NCBI RefSeq assembly: GCF_002934665.1
Contig: NZ_NIRS01000004.1
Coordinates: 250,501 to 314,500, forward strand
DNA: 64,000 nt
Direction: 5' to 3'
DNA from: Pseudomonas laurylsulfatiphila
Lineage (GTDB): Bacteria; Pseudomonadota; Gammaproteobacteria; Pseudomonadales; Pseudomonadaceae
The position numbers and the translations under genes are program-made. Below the pieces are notes generated by a model that was not told the DNA's origin, ran no database searches, and saw only the letters and a program-made list of their open reading frames with translations. Below, one piece after another: positions 1 through 9,907 of the stretch. Numbering within the stretch: the stretch's first letter is position 1; every line of letters starts with the position of its first letter.

Positions 1-7
1 CAGACAC

Positions 8-33
8 AAAAAACCCCGGTCTTTCGACCAGGG
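8..33 (-). terminator. Rho-independent terminator of tRNA operon
   Basis: Read on the minus strand, an imperfect 8-bp stem (CCCTGGTC / GACCGGGG) with a GAAA loop is followed by a run of six T. It lies about 75 bases after the last tRNA-Asp, so it most likely ends the Val-Asp-Asp transcript. Confidence 0.75.
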
Positions 34-107
34 TCTTTGCTATCGACTCGAAGTAACCAGTGGTTTCTTCGTAGCTCCAAGGCGTTCAGTGGGCCTCGGG
101 GCAGATA

Positions 108-184
108 TGGCGCAGCGGACGGGACTCGAACCCGCGACCCCCGGCGTGACAGGCCGGTATTCTAACCGACTGAACTACCGCTGC
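108..184 (-). tRNA. tRNA-Asp (anticodon GTC)
   Basis: The 77-nt cloverleaf on the minus strand begins GCAGCGG and ends CCGCTGC-G-CCA, so the acceptor stem pairs fully and CCA is encoded. The anticodon loop reads CCTGTCACG (GTC), and the T arm GGTTCGAGTCC is standard. It is the last gene of a three-tRNA transcript and matches the second Asp gene at 278-354 throughout. Confidence 0.96.
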
Positions 185-277
185 GTATCGCTTTGAGCAG
201 ATGCTCAAGTAACTCGTCTGATTGAAAACTCAGTAGCTTTTCAATCTCGAATCAGAGCATGCCTGATTCGGAAAATA

Positions 278-354
278 TGGCGCAGCGGACGGGACTCGAA
301 CCCGCGACCCCCGGCGTGACAGGCCGGTATTCTAACCGACTGAACTACCGCTGC
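278..354 (-). tRNA. tRNA-Asp (anticodon GTC)
   Basis: This is a second copy of the tRNA-Asp at 108-184, with the same acceptor stem, GTC anticodon and encoded CCA. A spacer of about 93 bases separates the copies, and tRNA-Val lies upstream in the same transcript. Confidence 0.96.
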
Positions 355-407
355 GCGTCGGTGGAGGCATTTCAGCCTACCTCTTGCTTTCGCAAGTATC
401 TCGGGAG

Positions 408-483
408 TGGTGGGTGATGACGGGATCGAACCGCCGACATTCTGCTTGTAAGGCAGACGCTCTCCCAGCTGAGCTAATCACCC
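408..483 (-). tRNA. tRNA-Val (anticodon TAC)
   Basis: The 76-nt gene on the minus strand has acceptor stem GGGTGAT / ATCACCC, a discriminator A and encoded CCA. The anticodon loop reads CCTTACAAG (TAC). It is the first gene of the Val-Asp-Asp transcript, directly after the promoter at 506-534. Confidence 0.96.
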
Positions 484-505
484 GTTTGCATCTCCGAGGC
501 CGCGA

Positions 506-534
506 AATTTACGCAGGTAGCGAACCTAAGTCAA
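506..534 (-). promoter_or_regulatory. sigma70 promoter of tRNA-Val-Asp-Asp
   Basis: On the minus strand TTGACT and TAAATT are separated by 17 bases. A G+C-rich discriminator (TCGCGGCC) follows the -10, as expected for stringently controlled stable-RNA promoters. The predicted start lies about 15 bases before tRNA-Val. Confidence 0.8.
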
Positions 535-606
535 TAGCAGGATTGAAGTTTTTCTGAAAAAGACAAAATCATTTCATTCCGGCCAGTGTCGGCAACCATC
601 AGTCCG

Positions 607-692
607 CCATCGCGAGCAGGCTCGCTCCTACAGTGGATCGCGTTTCTTCAGAGAACATGCTTTCTATTGTAGGAGCGAGCCTGCTCGCGATG
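607..692. repeat. Inverted pair of REP elements (BIME)
   Basis: Two REPs of the pseudomonad type face each other: CATCGCGAGCAGGCTCGCTC at the left and its reverse complement at the right. About 40 bases separate them, between the tRNA promoter region and the 3' end of the SDR gene. Confidence 0.85.
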
Positions 693-716
693 AGGGCGAT
701 ACATTCAACGCCAATA

Positions 717-1493
717 TCACTCGCTGTAAATCATCTTCTTGGTCATGCCGCCATCGACCACGAATTCCTGGCCGGTGACAAAACCGGCATTCCTCGACAG
801 CAGCCAGGCCACCATCGCCGCCACATCCTCGACCGTCCCCACCCTGCCCGCCGGATGCTGGGCATGATCGGCCTCGGTCAAGGGTTCCGCACGCCGCACC
901 GAAGGGTCGCGCGCATCGATCCAGCCAGGGCTGACCGCGTTGACCCGGATCTCTGGCCCAAGACTGATGGCCAATGCGTGAGTCAGGGCCAACAAGCCGC
1001 CCTTGCTCGCCGCATAGGCCTCTGTGTCGGGCTCCGACTGCGCGGCGCGGGTCGAGGCCAGATTGACGATGGCGCCGCTGTGAGCGCGCAGGTACGGCGC
1101 ACAGTGCTTGGCCAGCAGCATCGGCCCACTGAGGTTCACCGCCAACACCCGATTCCAGTGAGCCAGATCGAGGCTCTCCAGGGTAATGTTGTGCGGATCG
1201 GCCACCGCCGCATTGCAGACCAGCGCATCCAGGCGCCCGAACTGGCCGAGCACCTCGGCCACGCCCAGCGCGACTTGCCCCTCGTTGGCGACATCCATGG
1301 CGATGAACCAGGCGTTGTCGCCCAGTACTTTCGCCACTTTCGACCCGCGCTCCCTGTCCAGATCCGTCAGCACGACTTGCCAGCCTTCGCTGATCAGCCA
1401 GGCCGAAATCCCCAGGCCAATGCCCCGCGCAGCACCGGTCACCAGTGCTACGCGGCCATTGGAGCCCGTGTTGGGCGCAGACAACTCGATCAC
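717..1493 (-). CDS. SDR family NAD(P)-dependent oxidoreductase
   Basis: This is a 258-aa classical short-chain dehydrogenase/reductase. The glycine-rich cofactor motif TGAARGIG is at residues 19-26, a CNAA variant of the NNAG structural motif at 93-96, and the catalytic triad is S147, Y160, K164 (YAASK). The C-terminal VDGG tail is typical of the family. The start is a GTG whose GTGA overlaps the stop of metZ by four bases, implying translational coupling. The substrate cannot be read from sequence. The link to metZ gives co-expression, not necessarily a shared pathway. Confidence 0.85.
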   Translation of the reverse strand: MIELSAPNTGSNGRVALVTGAARGIGLGISAWLISEGWQVVLTDLDRERGSKVAKVLGDNAWFIAMDVANEGQVALGVAEVLGQFGRLDALVCNAAVADPHNITLESLDLAHWNRVLAVNLSGPMLLAKHCAPYLRAHSGAIVNLASTRAAQSEPDTEAYAASKGGLLALTHALAISLGPEIRVNAVSPGWIDARDPSVRRAEPLTEADHAQHPAGRVGTVEDVAAMVAWLLSRNAGFVTGQEFVVDGGMTKKMIYSE

Positions 1494-2701
1494 AACGCAG
1501 CCAGGCCGCGCGCCAGATCGGCTTGCAGGTCCGCCACGTCTTCCAGACCGACCGCAACGCGGATCAGACTGTCACGAATGCCCGCCGCTTCACGCTCTTG
1601 CGGCGCCAGACGACCATGGGACGTGGTGCTCGGATGCGTGATGGTGGTTTTGCTGTCGCCCAGGTTGGCGGTGATCGAAATCAGGCGCGTGGCATCGATA
1701 AAGCGCCAGGCGCCCTCTTTGCCACCCTTCACCTCAAAACTGACGACCGCACCGAAACCCTTCTGCTGGCGCAGCGCCAGCTCGTGCTGCGGATGGCTCT
1801 TGAGGCCGGCGTAATGGACTTTCTCGATGCCTTCCTGTTGTTCCAGCCACTCGGCCAGTTGCTGGGCGTTGGCGCAATGGGCCTTCATCCGCAGGTTCAA
1901 AGTCTCCAGGCCCTTGAGGAAGATCCAGGCGTTGAACGGGCTCAGGGTCGGCCCGGCGGTACGCAGGAAGCCAACCACTTCTTTCATCTGCTCGCTGCGA
2001 CCGGCGACCACGCCGCCCATGCAACGGCCCTGGCCATCGATGAACTTGGTGGCCGAGTGCACGACGATGTCCGCGCCCATTTTCAGCGGCTGCTGCAAGG
2101 CCGGGGTGCAGAAGCAGTTGTCGACCACCAGCATCGCGCCCTTGGTGTGGGCGATTTTCGCCAGTTCGGCAATGTCGACCAACTCGGCCAGCGGGTTGGA
2201 CGGCGACTCGACGAACAGCAGCTTGGTGTTGGGCTTGATCGCCGCGTCCCAGCCGGACAAATCCGCCAGGGCAACGTAATCGACTTCGATGCCGAAACGC
2301 TTGAAGTACTTTTCGAACAGGCTGATGGTCGAGCCGAACACGCTGCGCGACACCAATACGTGATCGCCGGCGCTGCACAGGCTCATCACCACGGCCATGA
2401 TCGCAGCCATGCCAGTGGCGGTGGCCACGGCTTGCTCGGCGCTTTCCAGAGCGGCGATGCGCTCTTCGAAGGCGCGTACGGTCGGGTTGGTGTAGCGCGA
2501 GTAAACGTTACCTGGTACTTCCCCGGCAAAACGCGCGGCTGCGTCGGCAGCGGTGCGGAATACATAGCTGGAAGTGAAGAACATCGGATCACCGTGCTCG
2601 CCTTCCGGCGTACGGTGCTGTCCGGCACGTACGGCCAGGGTATCGAACGCTACGCCTTCGAGGTCGCTGTCCAGCCGACCGGCATCCCAATCCTGACTCA
2701 T
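1490..2701 (-). CDS. metZ: O-succinylhomoserine sulfhydrylase
   Basis: This 403-aa Cys/Met-metabolism PLP enzyme makes homocysteine directly from O-succinylhomoserine and sulfide in pseudomonad methionine biosynthesis. Visible features are the SRYTNPT substrate/PLP segment (about 68-74), the VVDN motif (192-195) and the Schiff-base lysine K219 in HSATKF. The ATG at 2701 has AGGAG nine bases upstream and starts [10 protein letters not shown]; an upstream in-frame extension has no support. It follows purF, with a terminator-like hairpin between them, and couples to the SDR gene. Cystathionine gamma-synthase is the main alternative, but context and N-terminus favour MetZ. Confidence 0.9.
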   Translation of the reverse strand: MSQDWDAGRLDSDLEGVAFDTLAVRAGQHRTPEGEHGDPMFFTSSYVFRTAADAAARFAGEVPGNVYSRYTNPTVRAFEERIAALESAEQAVATATGMAAIMAVVMSLCSAGDHVLVSRSVFGSTISLFEKYFKRFGIEVDYVALADLSGWDAAIKPNTKLLFVESPSNPLAELVDIAELAKIAHTKGAMLVVDNCFCTPALQQPLKMGADIVVHSATKFIDGQGRCMGGVVAGRSEQMKEVVGFLRTAGPTLSPFNAWIFLKGLETLNLRMKAHCANAQQLAEWLEQQEGIEKVHYAGLKSHPQHELALRQQKGFGAVVSFEVKGGKEGAWRFIDATRLISITANLGDSKTTITHPSTTSHGRLAPQEREAAGIRDSLIRVAVGLEDVADLQADLARGLAAL

Positions 2702-2744
2702 GCTGTCACTCCTTTCCCTATTCTCGTCAATTAAAAGCCGGATA

Positions 2745-2768
2745 CAAAACCGGCCCCTCAGGGCCGGT
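2745..2768 (-). terminator. Terminator or attenuator hairpin between purF and metZ
   Basis: The minus strand has a perfect 8-bp stem ACCGGCCC / GGGCCGGT with a 4-base loop, followed by TTTTGT. The T run is short, so read-through into metZ is possible. Confidence 0.6.
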
Positions 2769-2774
2769 AGAAAC

Positions 2775-4280
2775 TCAGTTGTTGTACAGATCGATGATCG
2801 CGCTGACTGCCTGCGTCTTGACCTTGGAGGCATCGTTGCGTGCCTGTTCGATCTTGTTCAGGTAAGCCTCGTCGACGTCGCCAGTGACGTACTGGCCATC
2901 GAACACCGCGCAATCGAACTTGTCGATCTTGATCTTGCCGCCACCGACCGCTTCGATCAAGTCAGGCAGATCCTGATAGATCAGCCAGTCGGCGCCGATC
3001 AGGTCAGCCACGTCCTGGGTCGAACGGTTGTGCGCGATCAGCTCGTGAGCGCTCGGCATGTCGATGCCGTAGACGTTCGGGTAGCGAACCGCGGGCGCCG
3101 CGGAGCAGAAGTAGACGTTCTTGGCGCCGGCTTCGCGGGCCATCTGGATGATCTGCTTGCAAGTGGTGCCGCGAACGATGGAGTCATCCACCAGCATCAC
3201 GTTCTTGCCACGGAATTCCAGTTCGATGGCGTTGAGCTTCTGGCGTACGGATTTTTTCCGCGCGGCCTGGCCCGGCATGATGAAGGTCCGGCCGATGTAG
3301 CGGTTCTTCACGAAGCCTTCGCGGAACTTCACGCCCAGGTGGTTCGCCAGCTCCAGCGCGGCGGTGCGGCTGGTGTCCGGAATCGGGATGACCACGTCGA
3401 TGTCGTGATCCGGACGCTCGCGCAGGATCTTCTCGGCCAGTTTCTCACCCATGCGCAGGCGGGCCTTGTAGACCGACACGCCGTCGATGATCGAATCCGG
3501 ACGCGCCAGGTAGACGTGTTCGAAGATGCACGGGGTCAGGGACGGGTTGGTCGCGCACTGACGGGTGTACAGCTTGCCCTCTTCAGTGATGTAGACCGCT
3601 TCGCCTGGCGCCAGGTCGCGAATCAGGGTGAAGCCCAGCACGTCCAGGGAAACGCTTTCCGAGGCGATCATGTACTCGACGCCTTCGTCGGTGTGACGCT
3701 GGCCGAAAACGATCGGGCGGATGCCGTGCGGGTCGCGGAAGCCGACGATGCCGTAGCCGGTGATCATCGCCACGACGGCATAACCACCGACGCAACGGTT
3801 GTGCACGTCGGTGACGGCGGCAAACACGTCTTCTTCGGTCGGCTGCAACTTGCCGCGCTGGGCCAGTTCGTGCGCGAACACGTTGAGCAGCACTTCCGAG
3901 TCGGAGCTGGTGTTGACGTGGCGCAGGTCAGATTCGTAAATCTCCTTGGCCAGTTGTTCAACGTTGGTCAGGTTACCGTTGTGCGCCAAGGTGATGCCGT
4001 AAGGCGAGTTGACGTAAAACGGTTGAGCTTCAGCCGACGTCGAGCTGCCCGCGGTCGGATAACGCACATGGCCAATGCCCATGTGGCCGACCAGGCGCTG
4101 CATGTGACGCTGCTGGAACACGTCACGCACCAGGCCGTTATCCTTGCGCAGGAACAACCGGCCATCATGGCTGGTCACGATACCGGCAGCGTCCTGGCCG
4201 CGGTGCTGGAGCACGGTTAGCGCGTCATACAGCGCCTGATTGACGTTCGACTTACCGACGATACCGACGATGCCACACAT
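2775..4280 (-). CDS. purF: Amidophosphoribosyltransferase
   Basis: This 501-aa enzyme performs the first committed step of purine synthesis: PRPP plus glutamine to phosphoribosylamine. I place the start at the ATG preceding CGIVGIVG, so the N-terminal nucleophile is Cys2 after Met removal; a start three codons further up would bury it. The glutaminase domain spans about 2-230. The phosphoribosyltransferase domain carries the PRPP loop [13 protein letters not shown] (about 360-373). It sits 41 bases after cvpA, the cvpA-purF pair conserved in gamma-proteobacteria. Confidence 0.96.
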   Translation of the reverse strand: MCGIVGIVGKSNVNQALYDALTVLQHRGQDAAGIVTSHDGRLFLRKDNGLVRDVFQQRHMQRLVGHMGIGHVRYPTAGSSTSAEAQPFYVNSPYGITLAHNGNLTNVEQLAKEIYESDLRHVNTSSDSEVLLNVFAHELAQRGKLQPTEEDVFAAVTDVHNRCVGGYAVVAMITGYGIVGFRDPHGIRPIVFGQRHTDEGVEYMIASESVSLDVLGFTLIRDLAPGEAVYITEEGKLYTRQCATNPSLTPCIFEHVYLARPDSIIDGVSVYKARLRMGEKLAEKILRERPDHDIDVVIPIPDTSRTAALELANHLGVKFREGFVKNRYIGRTFIMPGQAARKKSVRQKLNAIELEFRGKNVMLVDDSIVRGTTCKQIIQMAREAGAKNVYFCSAAPAVRYPNVYGIDMPSAHELIAHNRSTQDVADLIGADWLIYQDLPDLIEAVGGGKIKIDKFDCAVFDGQYVTGDVDEAYLNKIEQARNDASKVKTQAVSAIIDLYNN

Positions 4281-4321
4281 GCGACGCAACCCCTACTTAA
4301 TGGATCTGAACTGAGCACTAC

Positions 4322-4882
4322 TCACTGAGGCGTTTTGGCCATCGGCAAGAGTTGCTCCTTGAACGGAATATCAGCGGGTACGCTGATTCCGCTGGCAAGC
4401 CACTGACTGCTCCACCCGAGGATCAGGTTTTTGGACCAGTCGGCGACCAATAGAAATTTTGGCACGAGCTGTGACTCTTTCCACCACCCGTCCTGCTGTA
4501 CCGGCCCCAGGCTCAACAGCCCGACGGCGATGACCACCAGCAACCCGCCACGCGCGGCGCCGAAGGCCATGCCGAGGAATCGGTCGGTCCCGGAGAGCCC
4601 GGTGACGCGAACCAGTTCGCCGATAAGATAATTGATCATTGCGCCTACGATTAAAGTGGCGACAAACATGATGGCACAGCCCGTGATTATACGGGCCGAT
4701 GGCGTTTGAATGTACCCGCCGAGGTACTCGGACAATGAGCCACCGAACATCCAGGCAACGACTCCTGCGATGATCCAGGTCAGCAGCGACAGTGCTTCTT
4801 TGACGAAGCCGCGGCTCAGACTGATCAATGCGGAGATGGCGACGATTGCTACGATCGCCCAGTCAACCCAGGTAAATGGCAC
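4322..4882 (-). CDS. cvpA: CvpA family inner-membrane protein
   Basis: The 186-aa protein has about four hydrophobic helices (roughly residues 5-22, 27-47, 62-82 and 101-121) and the CvpA signature of a glycine-containing first loop (SLSRGFVKEAL). In E. coli CvpA is required for colicin V production; its molecular role is still unclear, though it contributes to envelope stress tolerance. It lies between dedD and purF, as in E. coli. The start MPFTWVDW at 4882 is the only reasonable one. Confidence 0.92.
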   Translation of the reverse strand: MPFTWVDWAIVAIVAISALISLSRGFVKEALSLLTWIIAGVVAWMFGGSLSEYLGGYIQTPSARIITGCAIMFVATLIVGAMINYLIGELVRVTGLSGTDRFLGMAFGAARGGLLVVIAVGLLSLGPVQQDGWWKESQLVPKFLLVADWSKNLILGWSSQWLASGISVPADIPFKEQLLPMAKTPQ

Positions 4883-4980
4883 AGTGCAGCCTACAGACGG
4901 ATAAGGCGGCGCATTTTAGCAGAGCCCATGCTTATCGGTAAGCTGCGATTGTCAGTGCATTTCATATCGGGGCGATAGTT

Positions 4981-5646
4981 TTAGCCACGTTCCGGCTGAA
5001 AGCGCACGACAAACCCCTTCAGGTTCTGCTGGCGGTTCAGCAAATCCCGCAGCCGGTCGGCTTCTGCACGCTCGATCAGCGGCCCGACAAACACCCGGTT
5101 TTTGCCGTCGGCGGTCCGGATGTAGGCATTGTAACCCTGGCTGCGCAGGGTTTTCTGAAGCTTTTCCGCGCTTTCACGGTTCGCCAGACTGGCCAGTTGC
5201 ACCGACCAACTGACCGACAGACCATTGGCATCAACACGGCTTTGCGTGGTGTCCGGCTTGCCGGGTGCCGCCGTGATGGGCTGGGCAGGCGCGGTCGCAG
5301 GTTTGGCGGCCAACGCCGGGACCGGCGCAGGCGCAGGCGGCGGCGTAACCGGTTTGGCGGCAGGTGCCGGAGCCACCGGCACAGCCGGCACCGCCGATTC
5401 CTGCTGGGCGATTTCGTCATCGCTCGGCACGGGCTCCTGGGGCAAGGCTTGCGGCTCAGGCACCGCCACGGGCTCGACCTGCACCTGGGGCAGCGCAGGC
5501 GCCTGCGGAGCCGCCGGCGCTTCGACCGTCACCTGGCGCTGTTCGTCCTGGCGGGAAAACAGCATCGGCAGAAAAATCACCGCCAGCGCGACCAACACCA
5601 GGGCGCCAACCATGCGCTGTTTGTATGCCTTATCCAGCAACGCCAT
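4981..5646 (-). CDS. dedD: SPOR-domain cell-division protein DedD
   Basis: The 221-aa bitopic protein has a short cytoplasmic tail, one transmembrane helix (about 12-30, VGALVLVALAVIFLPML), a long Ala/Pro-rich periplasmic linker and a C-terminal SPOR domain (about 143-218) that binds denuded septal peptidoglycan. The ATG at 5646 ([12 protein letters not shown]) has GGAGG nine to ten bases upstream and overlaps the end of folC by 17 bases. An upstream in-frame extension would add 18 residues unlike the family. The folC-dedD-cvpA-purF order supports the name. Confidence 0.9.
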   Translation of the reverse strand: MALLDKAYKQRMVGALVLVALAVIFLPMLFSRQDEQRQVTVEAPAAPQAPALPQVQVEPVAVPEPQALPQEPVPSDDEIAQQESAVPAVPVAPAPAAKPVTPPPAPAPVPALAAKPATAPAQPITAAPGKPDTTQSRVDANGLSVSWSVQLASLANRESAEKLQKTLRSQGYNAYIRTADGKNRVFVGPLIERAEADRLRDLLNRQQNLKGFVVRFQPERG

Positions 5647-6937
5647 TTGCCGCTTCCTCCGTGGAGCGCCGGGCCAGCCATTCAAGGGCCTCGGCGACAC
5701 AATAAAATGATCCGAACAACAGGATTTCGTCGTCGCTCGTGGCCTGCGCGCACTGCCCTTCCAGGGCGGCCGCTACACTGTCGTATGACGTGACCGAGGC
5801 ACCAAGACCTTGCAATGCATCGTGCAGATCCGCAACCGGACGCGCCCGAGGCGAATCCAGCGGTGCAACAGCCCAGTGCTGGACACTAGCATTCAACTCG
5901 CCGACAACACCACCCAGATCCTTGTCCGCCAGCAGCCCGAACACCGCCAGACGCTTGCCGACCGGTGGACGACTGGCCAGACGACGGGCCAGATACTCCG
6001 CCGCATGCGGGTTATGCCCCACATCCAGCAATAAATTCAAACGCTTGCCCTGCCACTCGAACGCGCGGCGATCCAGACGACCGACCACCTTCGTAGCCCG
6101 TAGCGCTTCGATAATCTGCGCATCCACCCAAGGCAAGCCAAGCAGCAAGTAAGCCTGCAACGCCAGCGCGGCGTTTTCCATCGGCAGGTCGAGCAGCGGC
6201 AGGTCGCGCAGCTCAACTGCACGCCCTTGCGCATCGACACCGCGCCATTGCCAGTTGTGATCGGTCACGCCGAGATCAAAATCGCGCCCACGCAGAAAAA
6301 ACGGGCAATCGAGTTCGCGCGCCTTGTCCAGCAGGGGTTGTGGAGGATTCAGATCGCCGCAGAGCGCAGGCGCGTCCTGGCGGAAAATACCGGCCTTCTC
6401 GAAGGCCACGGACTCTCGAGTATCACCCAGGTAATCGGCATGATCGACGCCAATACTGGTGACCAGCGCCATGTCGGCATCCACCACGTTGACCGTGTCC
6501 AGACGACCGCCCAGACCGACTTCCAGCACCACCGCATCGAGCCCGGAGTGCTGGAACAGCCAGAACGCCGCCAGGGTGCCCATTTCGAAGTAGGTGAGCG
6601 AAGTGTCGCCACGCCCGGCCTCTACCGCAGCAAAGGCCTCGCACAGCTCGGCGTCAGTGGCTTCGACGCCGTTAACCGTTACCCGCTCGTTGTAGCGCAG
6701 CAGGTGCGGGGAGTTGTAAACCCCCACTTTCAAGCCCTGGGCCCGCAGCAAGGACGCCACGAACGCACAGGTGGAACCCTTGCCGTTGGTCCCGGTGACC
6801 GTAATCACCCGTGGCGCCGGCTTGCCCAGTCCCATGCGGGACGCTACCTGCTGCGACCGCTCCAGCCCCATGTCGATGGCCGAAGGGTGCAACTGTTCGA
6901 GGTAGGCGAGCCATTCGCCAAGGGTACGTTGGGTCAT
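5630..6937 (-). CDS. folC: Bifunctional folylpolyglutamate/dihydrofolate synthase
   Basis: The 435-aa Mur-ligase-type ATP enzyme adds glutamate to (dihydro)folates. The P-loop TGTNGKGST is at about residues 48-56, and the conserved [15 protein letters not shown] segment appears as [11 protein letters not shown] near 136. The C-terminal Mur ligase domain contains DVGHNPHA (about 305-312). Its start overlaps the accD stop (ATGA) and its end overlaps dedD, so the three genes are translationally linked. Confidence 0.95.
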   Translation of the reverse strand: MTQRTLGEWLAYLEQLHPSAIDMGLERSQQVASRMGLGKPAPRVITVTGTNGKGSTCAFVASLLRAQGLKVGVYNSPHLLRYNERVTVNGVEATDAELCEAFAAVEAGRGDTSLTYFEMGTLAAFWLFQHSGLDAVVLEVGLGGRLDTVNVVDADMALVTSIGVDHADYLGDTRESVAFEKAGIFRQDAPALCGDLNPPQPLLDKARELDCPFFLRGRDFDLGVTDHNWQWRGVDAQGRAVELRDLPLLDLPMENAALALQAYLLLGLPWVDAQIIEALRATKVVGRLDRRAFEWQGKRLNLLLDVGHNPHAAEYLARRLASRPPVGKRLAVFGLLADKDLGGVVGELNASVQHWAVAPLDSPRARPVADLHDALQGLGASVTSYDSVAAALEGQCAQATSDDEILLFGSFYCVAEALEWLARRSTEEAANGVAG

Positions 6938-7854
6938 AGGCTGGCAGGTACCGGTGGAACCACGATTGGCTCGATGGGTGCAGCCACGAACTTCGGTGTC
7001 GGCAGGCCCATCATTTGCGCCAGCAGGTTGCCCAGGCGCGGACGCAGCTCCTGACGGTCGATGATCATGTCGATGGCACCGTGCTCCAGCAGGAACTCGC
7101 TGCGCTGGAAGCCTTCCGGCAGTTTTTCACGCACGGTCTGCTCGATCACACGCGGACCGGCAAAACCGATCAGCGCCTTCGGCTCGCCGACAATCACGTC
7201 GCCCAGCATCGCCAGACTGGCGGAAACGCCGCCGTAGACCGGATCGGTCAGCACGGAGATGAACGGGATGCCTTCTTCACGCAGACGCGCCAGCACCGCA
7301 GAGGTCTTGGCCATCTGCATCAGGGAAATCAGCGCTTCCTGCATGCGCGCACCGCCGGAAGCCGAGAAACAGACCATCGGGCAACGTTTTTCCAGGGCAT
7401 AGTTGGCGGCGCGAACGAAACGCTCACCGACGATGGCGCCCATCGAACCGCCCATGAAGGAAAACTCGAACGCCGAAACCACGATCGGCATGCCCAACAA
7501 CGTGCCGCTCATCGAAACCAGCGCGTCTTTTTCGCCGGTCTGCTTCTGTGCAGCGGTCAGGCGGTCCTTGTACTTCTTGCCGTCGCGGAATTTCAGACGG
7601 TCAACCGGCTCCAGGTCTGCACCCAGCTCGGTACGGCCTTCAACGTCGAGGAAGATGTCGATACGGGCGCGGGCGCCGATACGCATGTGATGGTTGCACT
7701 TGGGGCAAACGTCCAGGGTCTTTTCCAACTCCGGACGATACAGCACAGCCTCGCAAGACGGGCATTTGTGCCAAAGACCTTCAGGCACCGAGCTCTTCTT
7801 GACCTCGGAACGCATGATCGAAGGGATCAGTTTGTCTACTAACCAGTTGCTCAT
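6934..7854 (-). CDS. accD: Acetyl-CoA carboxylase carboxyltransferase subunit beta
   Basis: The 306-aa subunit pairs with AccA to transfer the carboxyl group from carboxybiotin to acetyl-CoA in fatty-acid synthesis. A four-cysteine zinc ribbon (C31, C34, C50, C53) is followed by a crotonase-fold domain with SGGARMQE (about 157-164). The start MSNWLVDKL at 7854 has GAAAGAAAG upstream and leaves 191 bases to trpF. A longer reading frame exists, but its extra 45 residues look like leader sequence. Confidence 0.95.
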   Translation of the reverse strand: MSNWLVDKLIPSIMRSEVKKSSVPEGLWHKCPSCEAVLYRPELEKTLDVCPKCNHHMRIGARARIDIFLDVEGRTELGADLEPVDRLKFRDGKKYKDRLTAAQKQTGEKDALVSMSGTLLGMPIVVSAFEFSFMGGSMGAIVGERFVRAANYALEKRCPMVCFSASGGARMQEALISLMQMAKTSAVLARLREEGIPFISVLTDPVYGGVSASLAMLGDVIVGEPKALIGFAGPRVIEQTVREKLPEGFQRSEFLLEHGAIDMIIDRQELRPRLGNLLAQMMGLPTPKFVAAPIEPIVVPPVPASL

Positions 7855-8045
7855 GCTTTCTTTCTCCAGTACCGGCGGCCCGAACGCTCTGGTTCGCAGC
7901 CCCGTGTATGCCCTAGCGCTAAATTCATGTGTGCGGCGATGATCAGTGAATGGCCGGATCAGCGAAACGTGACCTGCGTACCACCCCATGACCCTCAGCC
8001 GTTTTGTACAGTGCAGTGGACGGCGGCAGTCTGCCAGCCGTCACA

Positions 8046-8672
8046 TCAACAGGTGCTACCGCGTACCGCCTTGATAAATGCCTGGACCTTTGCGTGATCC
8101 TTGATGCCCTTGCTCGCCTCTACCCCGCCGCTGACATCCACGGCATAAGGCCGGACGCGGGCAATCGCTTCGGCGACGTTATCCGGCGTCAGGCCGCCGG
8201 CCAGAATGATCGGTTTGCTCAAGCCTTGCGGTATCAGTGACCAGTCGAACGCCTCACCGGTTCCTCCGGGAACGCCTTCGACATAGGTGTCGAGCAGGAT
8301 TGCGCTGGCACTGGCATACGCATTACAGGCAGCGGCGATGTCATCACCGGCCTTGACCCGCAGCGCCTTGATGTACGGACGGTGCCACCCTTCACATTCC
8401 GCCGCGCTTTCATCGCCGTGAAATTGCAGCAGGTCCAGGGGCACCGCGTCGAGGAGCTCACCCAGTTCACAACGGCTCGCATTGACGAACAGGCCCACAG
8501 TGGTCACGAACGGCGGCAGCGCCTGGATGATCGAGCGCGCCTGCTGGAACGTCACCGCCCGGGGGCTTTTGGCATAGAACACGAACCCGATGGCATCCGC
8601 CCCGGCCTCGACGGCTGCCAACGCATCCTCTATGCGGGTAATCCCACAGATCTTGCTGCGAACGGCTGACAT
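8046..8672 (-). CDS. trpF: Phosphoribosylanthranilate isomerase
   Basis: The 208-aa (beta-alpha)8 enzyme catalyses the third committed step of tryptophan synthesis. Catalytic Cys9 lies in KICGITR and the acid residue in the VDVSGG segment near the C-terminus; [10 protein letters not shown] is the phosphate-binding loop. The start at [10 protein letters not shown] is preferred over an upstream frame extension of 16 residues. As usual in pseudomonads it lies between truA and accD, away from other trp genes. Confidence 0.95.
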   Translation of the reverse strand: MSAVRSKICGITRIEDALAAVEAGADAIGFVFYAKSPRAVTFQQARSIIQALPPFVTTVGLFVNASRCELGELLDAVPLDLLQFHGDESAAECEGWHRPYIKALRVKAGDDIAAACNAYASASAILLDTYVEGVPGGTGEAFDWSLIPQGLSKPIILAGGLTPDNVAEAIARVRPYAVDVSGGVEASKGIKDHAKVQAFIKAVRGSTC

Positions 8673-8735
8673 GTCGATACAACTCCAAGACAAATCCGGG
8701 AAAGTCCCGGATGGTAACAAAAGCGTTCGAGGGCG

Positions 8736-9560
8736 TCAGCCGCCAAGTTCGGAGAAGCCGGTCAGGAAGTGTGGACCGATGTAACGCTCGGGCAATTCGA
8801 ACTCGTCACGGTACTCGACCTGTACCAGATACAACCCGAATGGATGCGCGGTCACGCCACCGGTCCGGCGAATCCGGCTCTCCAGCACCTCTTTCATCCA
8901 TTCCACCGGACGCTCGCCGGCGCCAATGGTCATCAGCACACCGGCGATGTTGCGCACCATGTGGTGCAGGAAGGCGCTGGCGCGAATGTCCAGCACGATC
9001 ATCTTGCCGTGACGGGTGACGCGCAGGTGATGCAGCTCCTTGATCGGCGACTTGGCCTGGCACTGACCGGCGCGAAAAGCGCTGAAATCATGGGTGCCGA
9101 GCAGGTATTGAGCGGCCTCGGCCATGCGCTCGACGTCCAGCGGGCGGTGGTTCCAGGTCACTTCTTCGTTCAGGTGCGCGGGGCGGATCTGATCGTTGTA
9201 GATCACGTAGCGATAACGCCGGGCAATGGCCTTGAACCGCGCATGGAAATGCGCCGGCATGACCTTGGCCCAACTGACACTGACGTCGTGGGGCAAGTTG
9301 ATGTTGGCGCCCATGGTCCAGGCTTTCATCGAACGCTCGACCTGGGTATCGAAATGCACCACCTGTCCGCAGGCATGCACCCCGGCGTCGGTACGCCCGG
9401 CGCACATCAGCGAGACGGGCGAATCGGCGACTTTGGACAAGGCGTTTTCGAGGGTTTCCTGCACGGTGAGCACCCCGGACGCCTGGCGCTGCCAGCCACG
9501 GTAGCGCGAGCCTTTGTATTCAACGCCCAGCGCGATCCGGAAAAAGCCGTCGGCTGCCAT
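8736..9560 (-). CDS. truA: tRNA pseudouridine(38-40) synthase
   Basis: TruA modifies uridines 38-40 in the anticodon stem of many tRNAs. In the 274-aa reading the catalytic Asp is D58 in AGRTDAGVHA, and the family motifs SAFRAGQCQ and FLHHMVRN are present. Two further upstream in-frame Met codons exist (9626 and 9692), but a TATAAT box at 9625-9630 would place both at or before the transcript start, so 9560 is preferred. It is the first gene of the trpF-accD-folC run and lies next to the IS110 insertion. Confidence 0.92.
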   Translation of the reverse strand: MAADGFFRIALGVEYKGSRYRGWQRQASGVLTVQETLENALSKVADSPVSLMCAGRTDAGVHACGQVVHFDTQVERSMKAWTMGANINLPHDVSVSWAKVMPAHFHARFKAIARRYRYVIYNDQIRPAHLNEEVTWNHRPLDVERMAEAAQYLLGTHDFSAFRAGQCQAKSPIKELHHLRVTRHGKMIVLDIRASAFLHHMVRNIAGVLMTIGAGERPVEWMKEVLESRIRRTGGVTAHPFGLYLVQVEYRDEFELPERYIGPHFLTGFSELGG

Positions 9561-9624
9561 TTCGGCGGCCGGGTTATCTATATTTGCCAAGGAGGGACAG
9601 CCTGCTGATGTACCAAAGGCGGGC

Positions 9625-9653
9625 ATTATAAGGCCGCCGGGCGGGGATACCAG
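9625..9653 (-). promoter_or_regulatory. Candidate promoter of truA
   Basis: The minus strand carries a perfect TATAAT at 9625-9630, with a weak -35 (CTGGTA) 17 bases upstream. It sits between the IS110 insertion and truA, so the insertion leaves the promoter intact. Confidence 0.45.
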
Positions 9654-9680
9654 AGAGATCTCCTTTGACTGTTCCTGCCC

Positions 9681-9699
9681 CATCGCGGGCAAGCCCGCT
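9681..9699. repeat. Left part of a REP interrupted by the IS110 element
   Basis: CATCGCGGGCAAGCCCGCT is a REP palindrome ending at the CT core. Its continuation (CCCACAGG) reappears at 10852-10859 beyond the element. Removing 9700-10851 restores an ordinary REP. Confidence 0.85.
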
Positions 9700-9725
9700 T
9701 GTGTCTAGATCTAGGGATAAGCTCT

Positions 9726-9880
9726 GGGGTGAGAGAGGTGAATGGCAAGCTGTGAGTCCGCGGTGCTAAAAGCACGTGTGGGAGCCAAGCTGCCATCCAC
9801 CTTTCCACTCTGGCCCATAAGCCCGAACAGTTGGACGAGCGCCACTCGAATCACAAGCGTGGGCAAAGCCAGAGCACTCT
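9726..9880 (+). ncRNA. Predicted IS110 bridge (guide) RNA
   Basis: The region folds into two stem-loops with internal loops. Stem 1 pairs 9737-9751 with 9788-9801 (GGTG/CACC, ATGGC/GCCAT, AGCT/AGCT). Its 5' arm AGTCCGC (9755-9761) matches the left target AGCCCGC with one G-U pair, and its 3' arm TGTGGGAGC (9777-9785) is the exact reverse complement of the right target GCTCCCACA. Stem 2 pairs CTCTGGC (9808-9814) with GCCAGAG (9868-9874). Its 5' arm ACAGTTG (9827-9833) equals the element's right end (10843-10849), and its 3' arm CACAAG (9852-9857) is complementary to CTTGTG at the left end (9698-9703). This is the target-loop/donor-loop plan known from IS621. Exact transcript ends are inferred. 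Confidence 0.85.
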
Positions 9881-9907
9881 CACTCCTGAGTGTAAGAGGG
9901 TTTTGCC

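Noticed and set aside
2700..4220. A 506-codon plus-strand frame across purF
   Set aside because: It is antisense to purF and has His/Val/Asp-rich composition typical of a reverse reading of GC-rich code.
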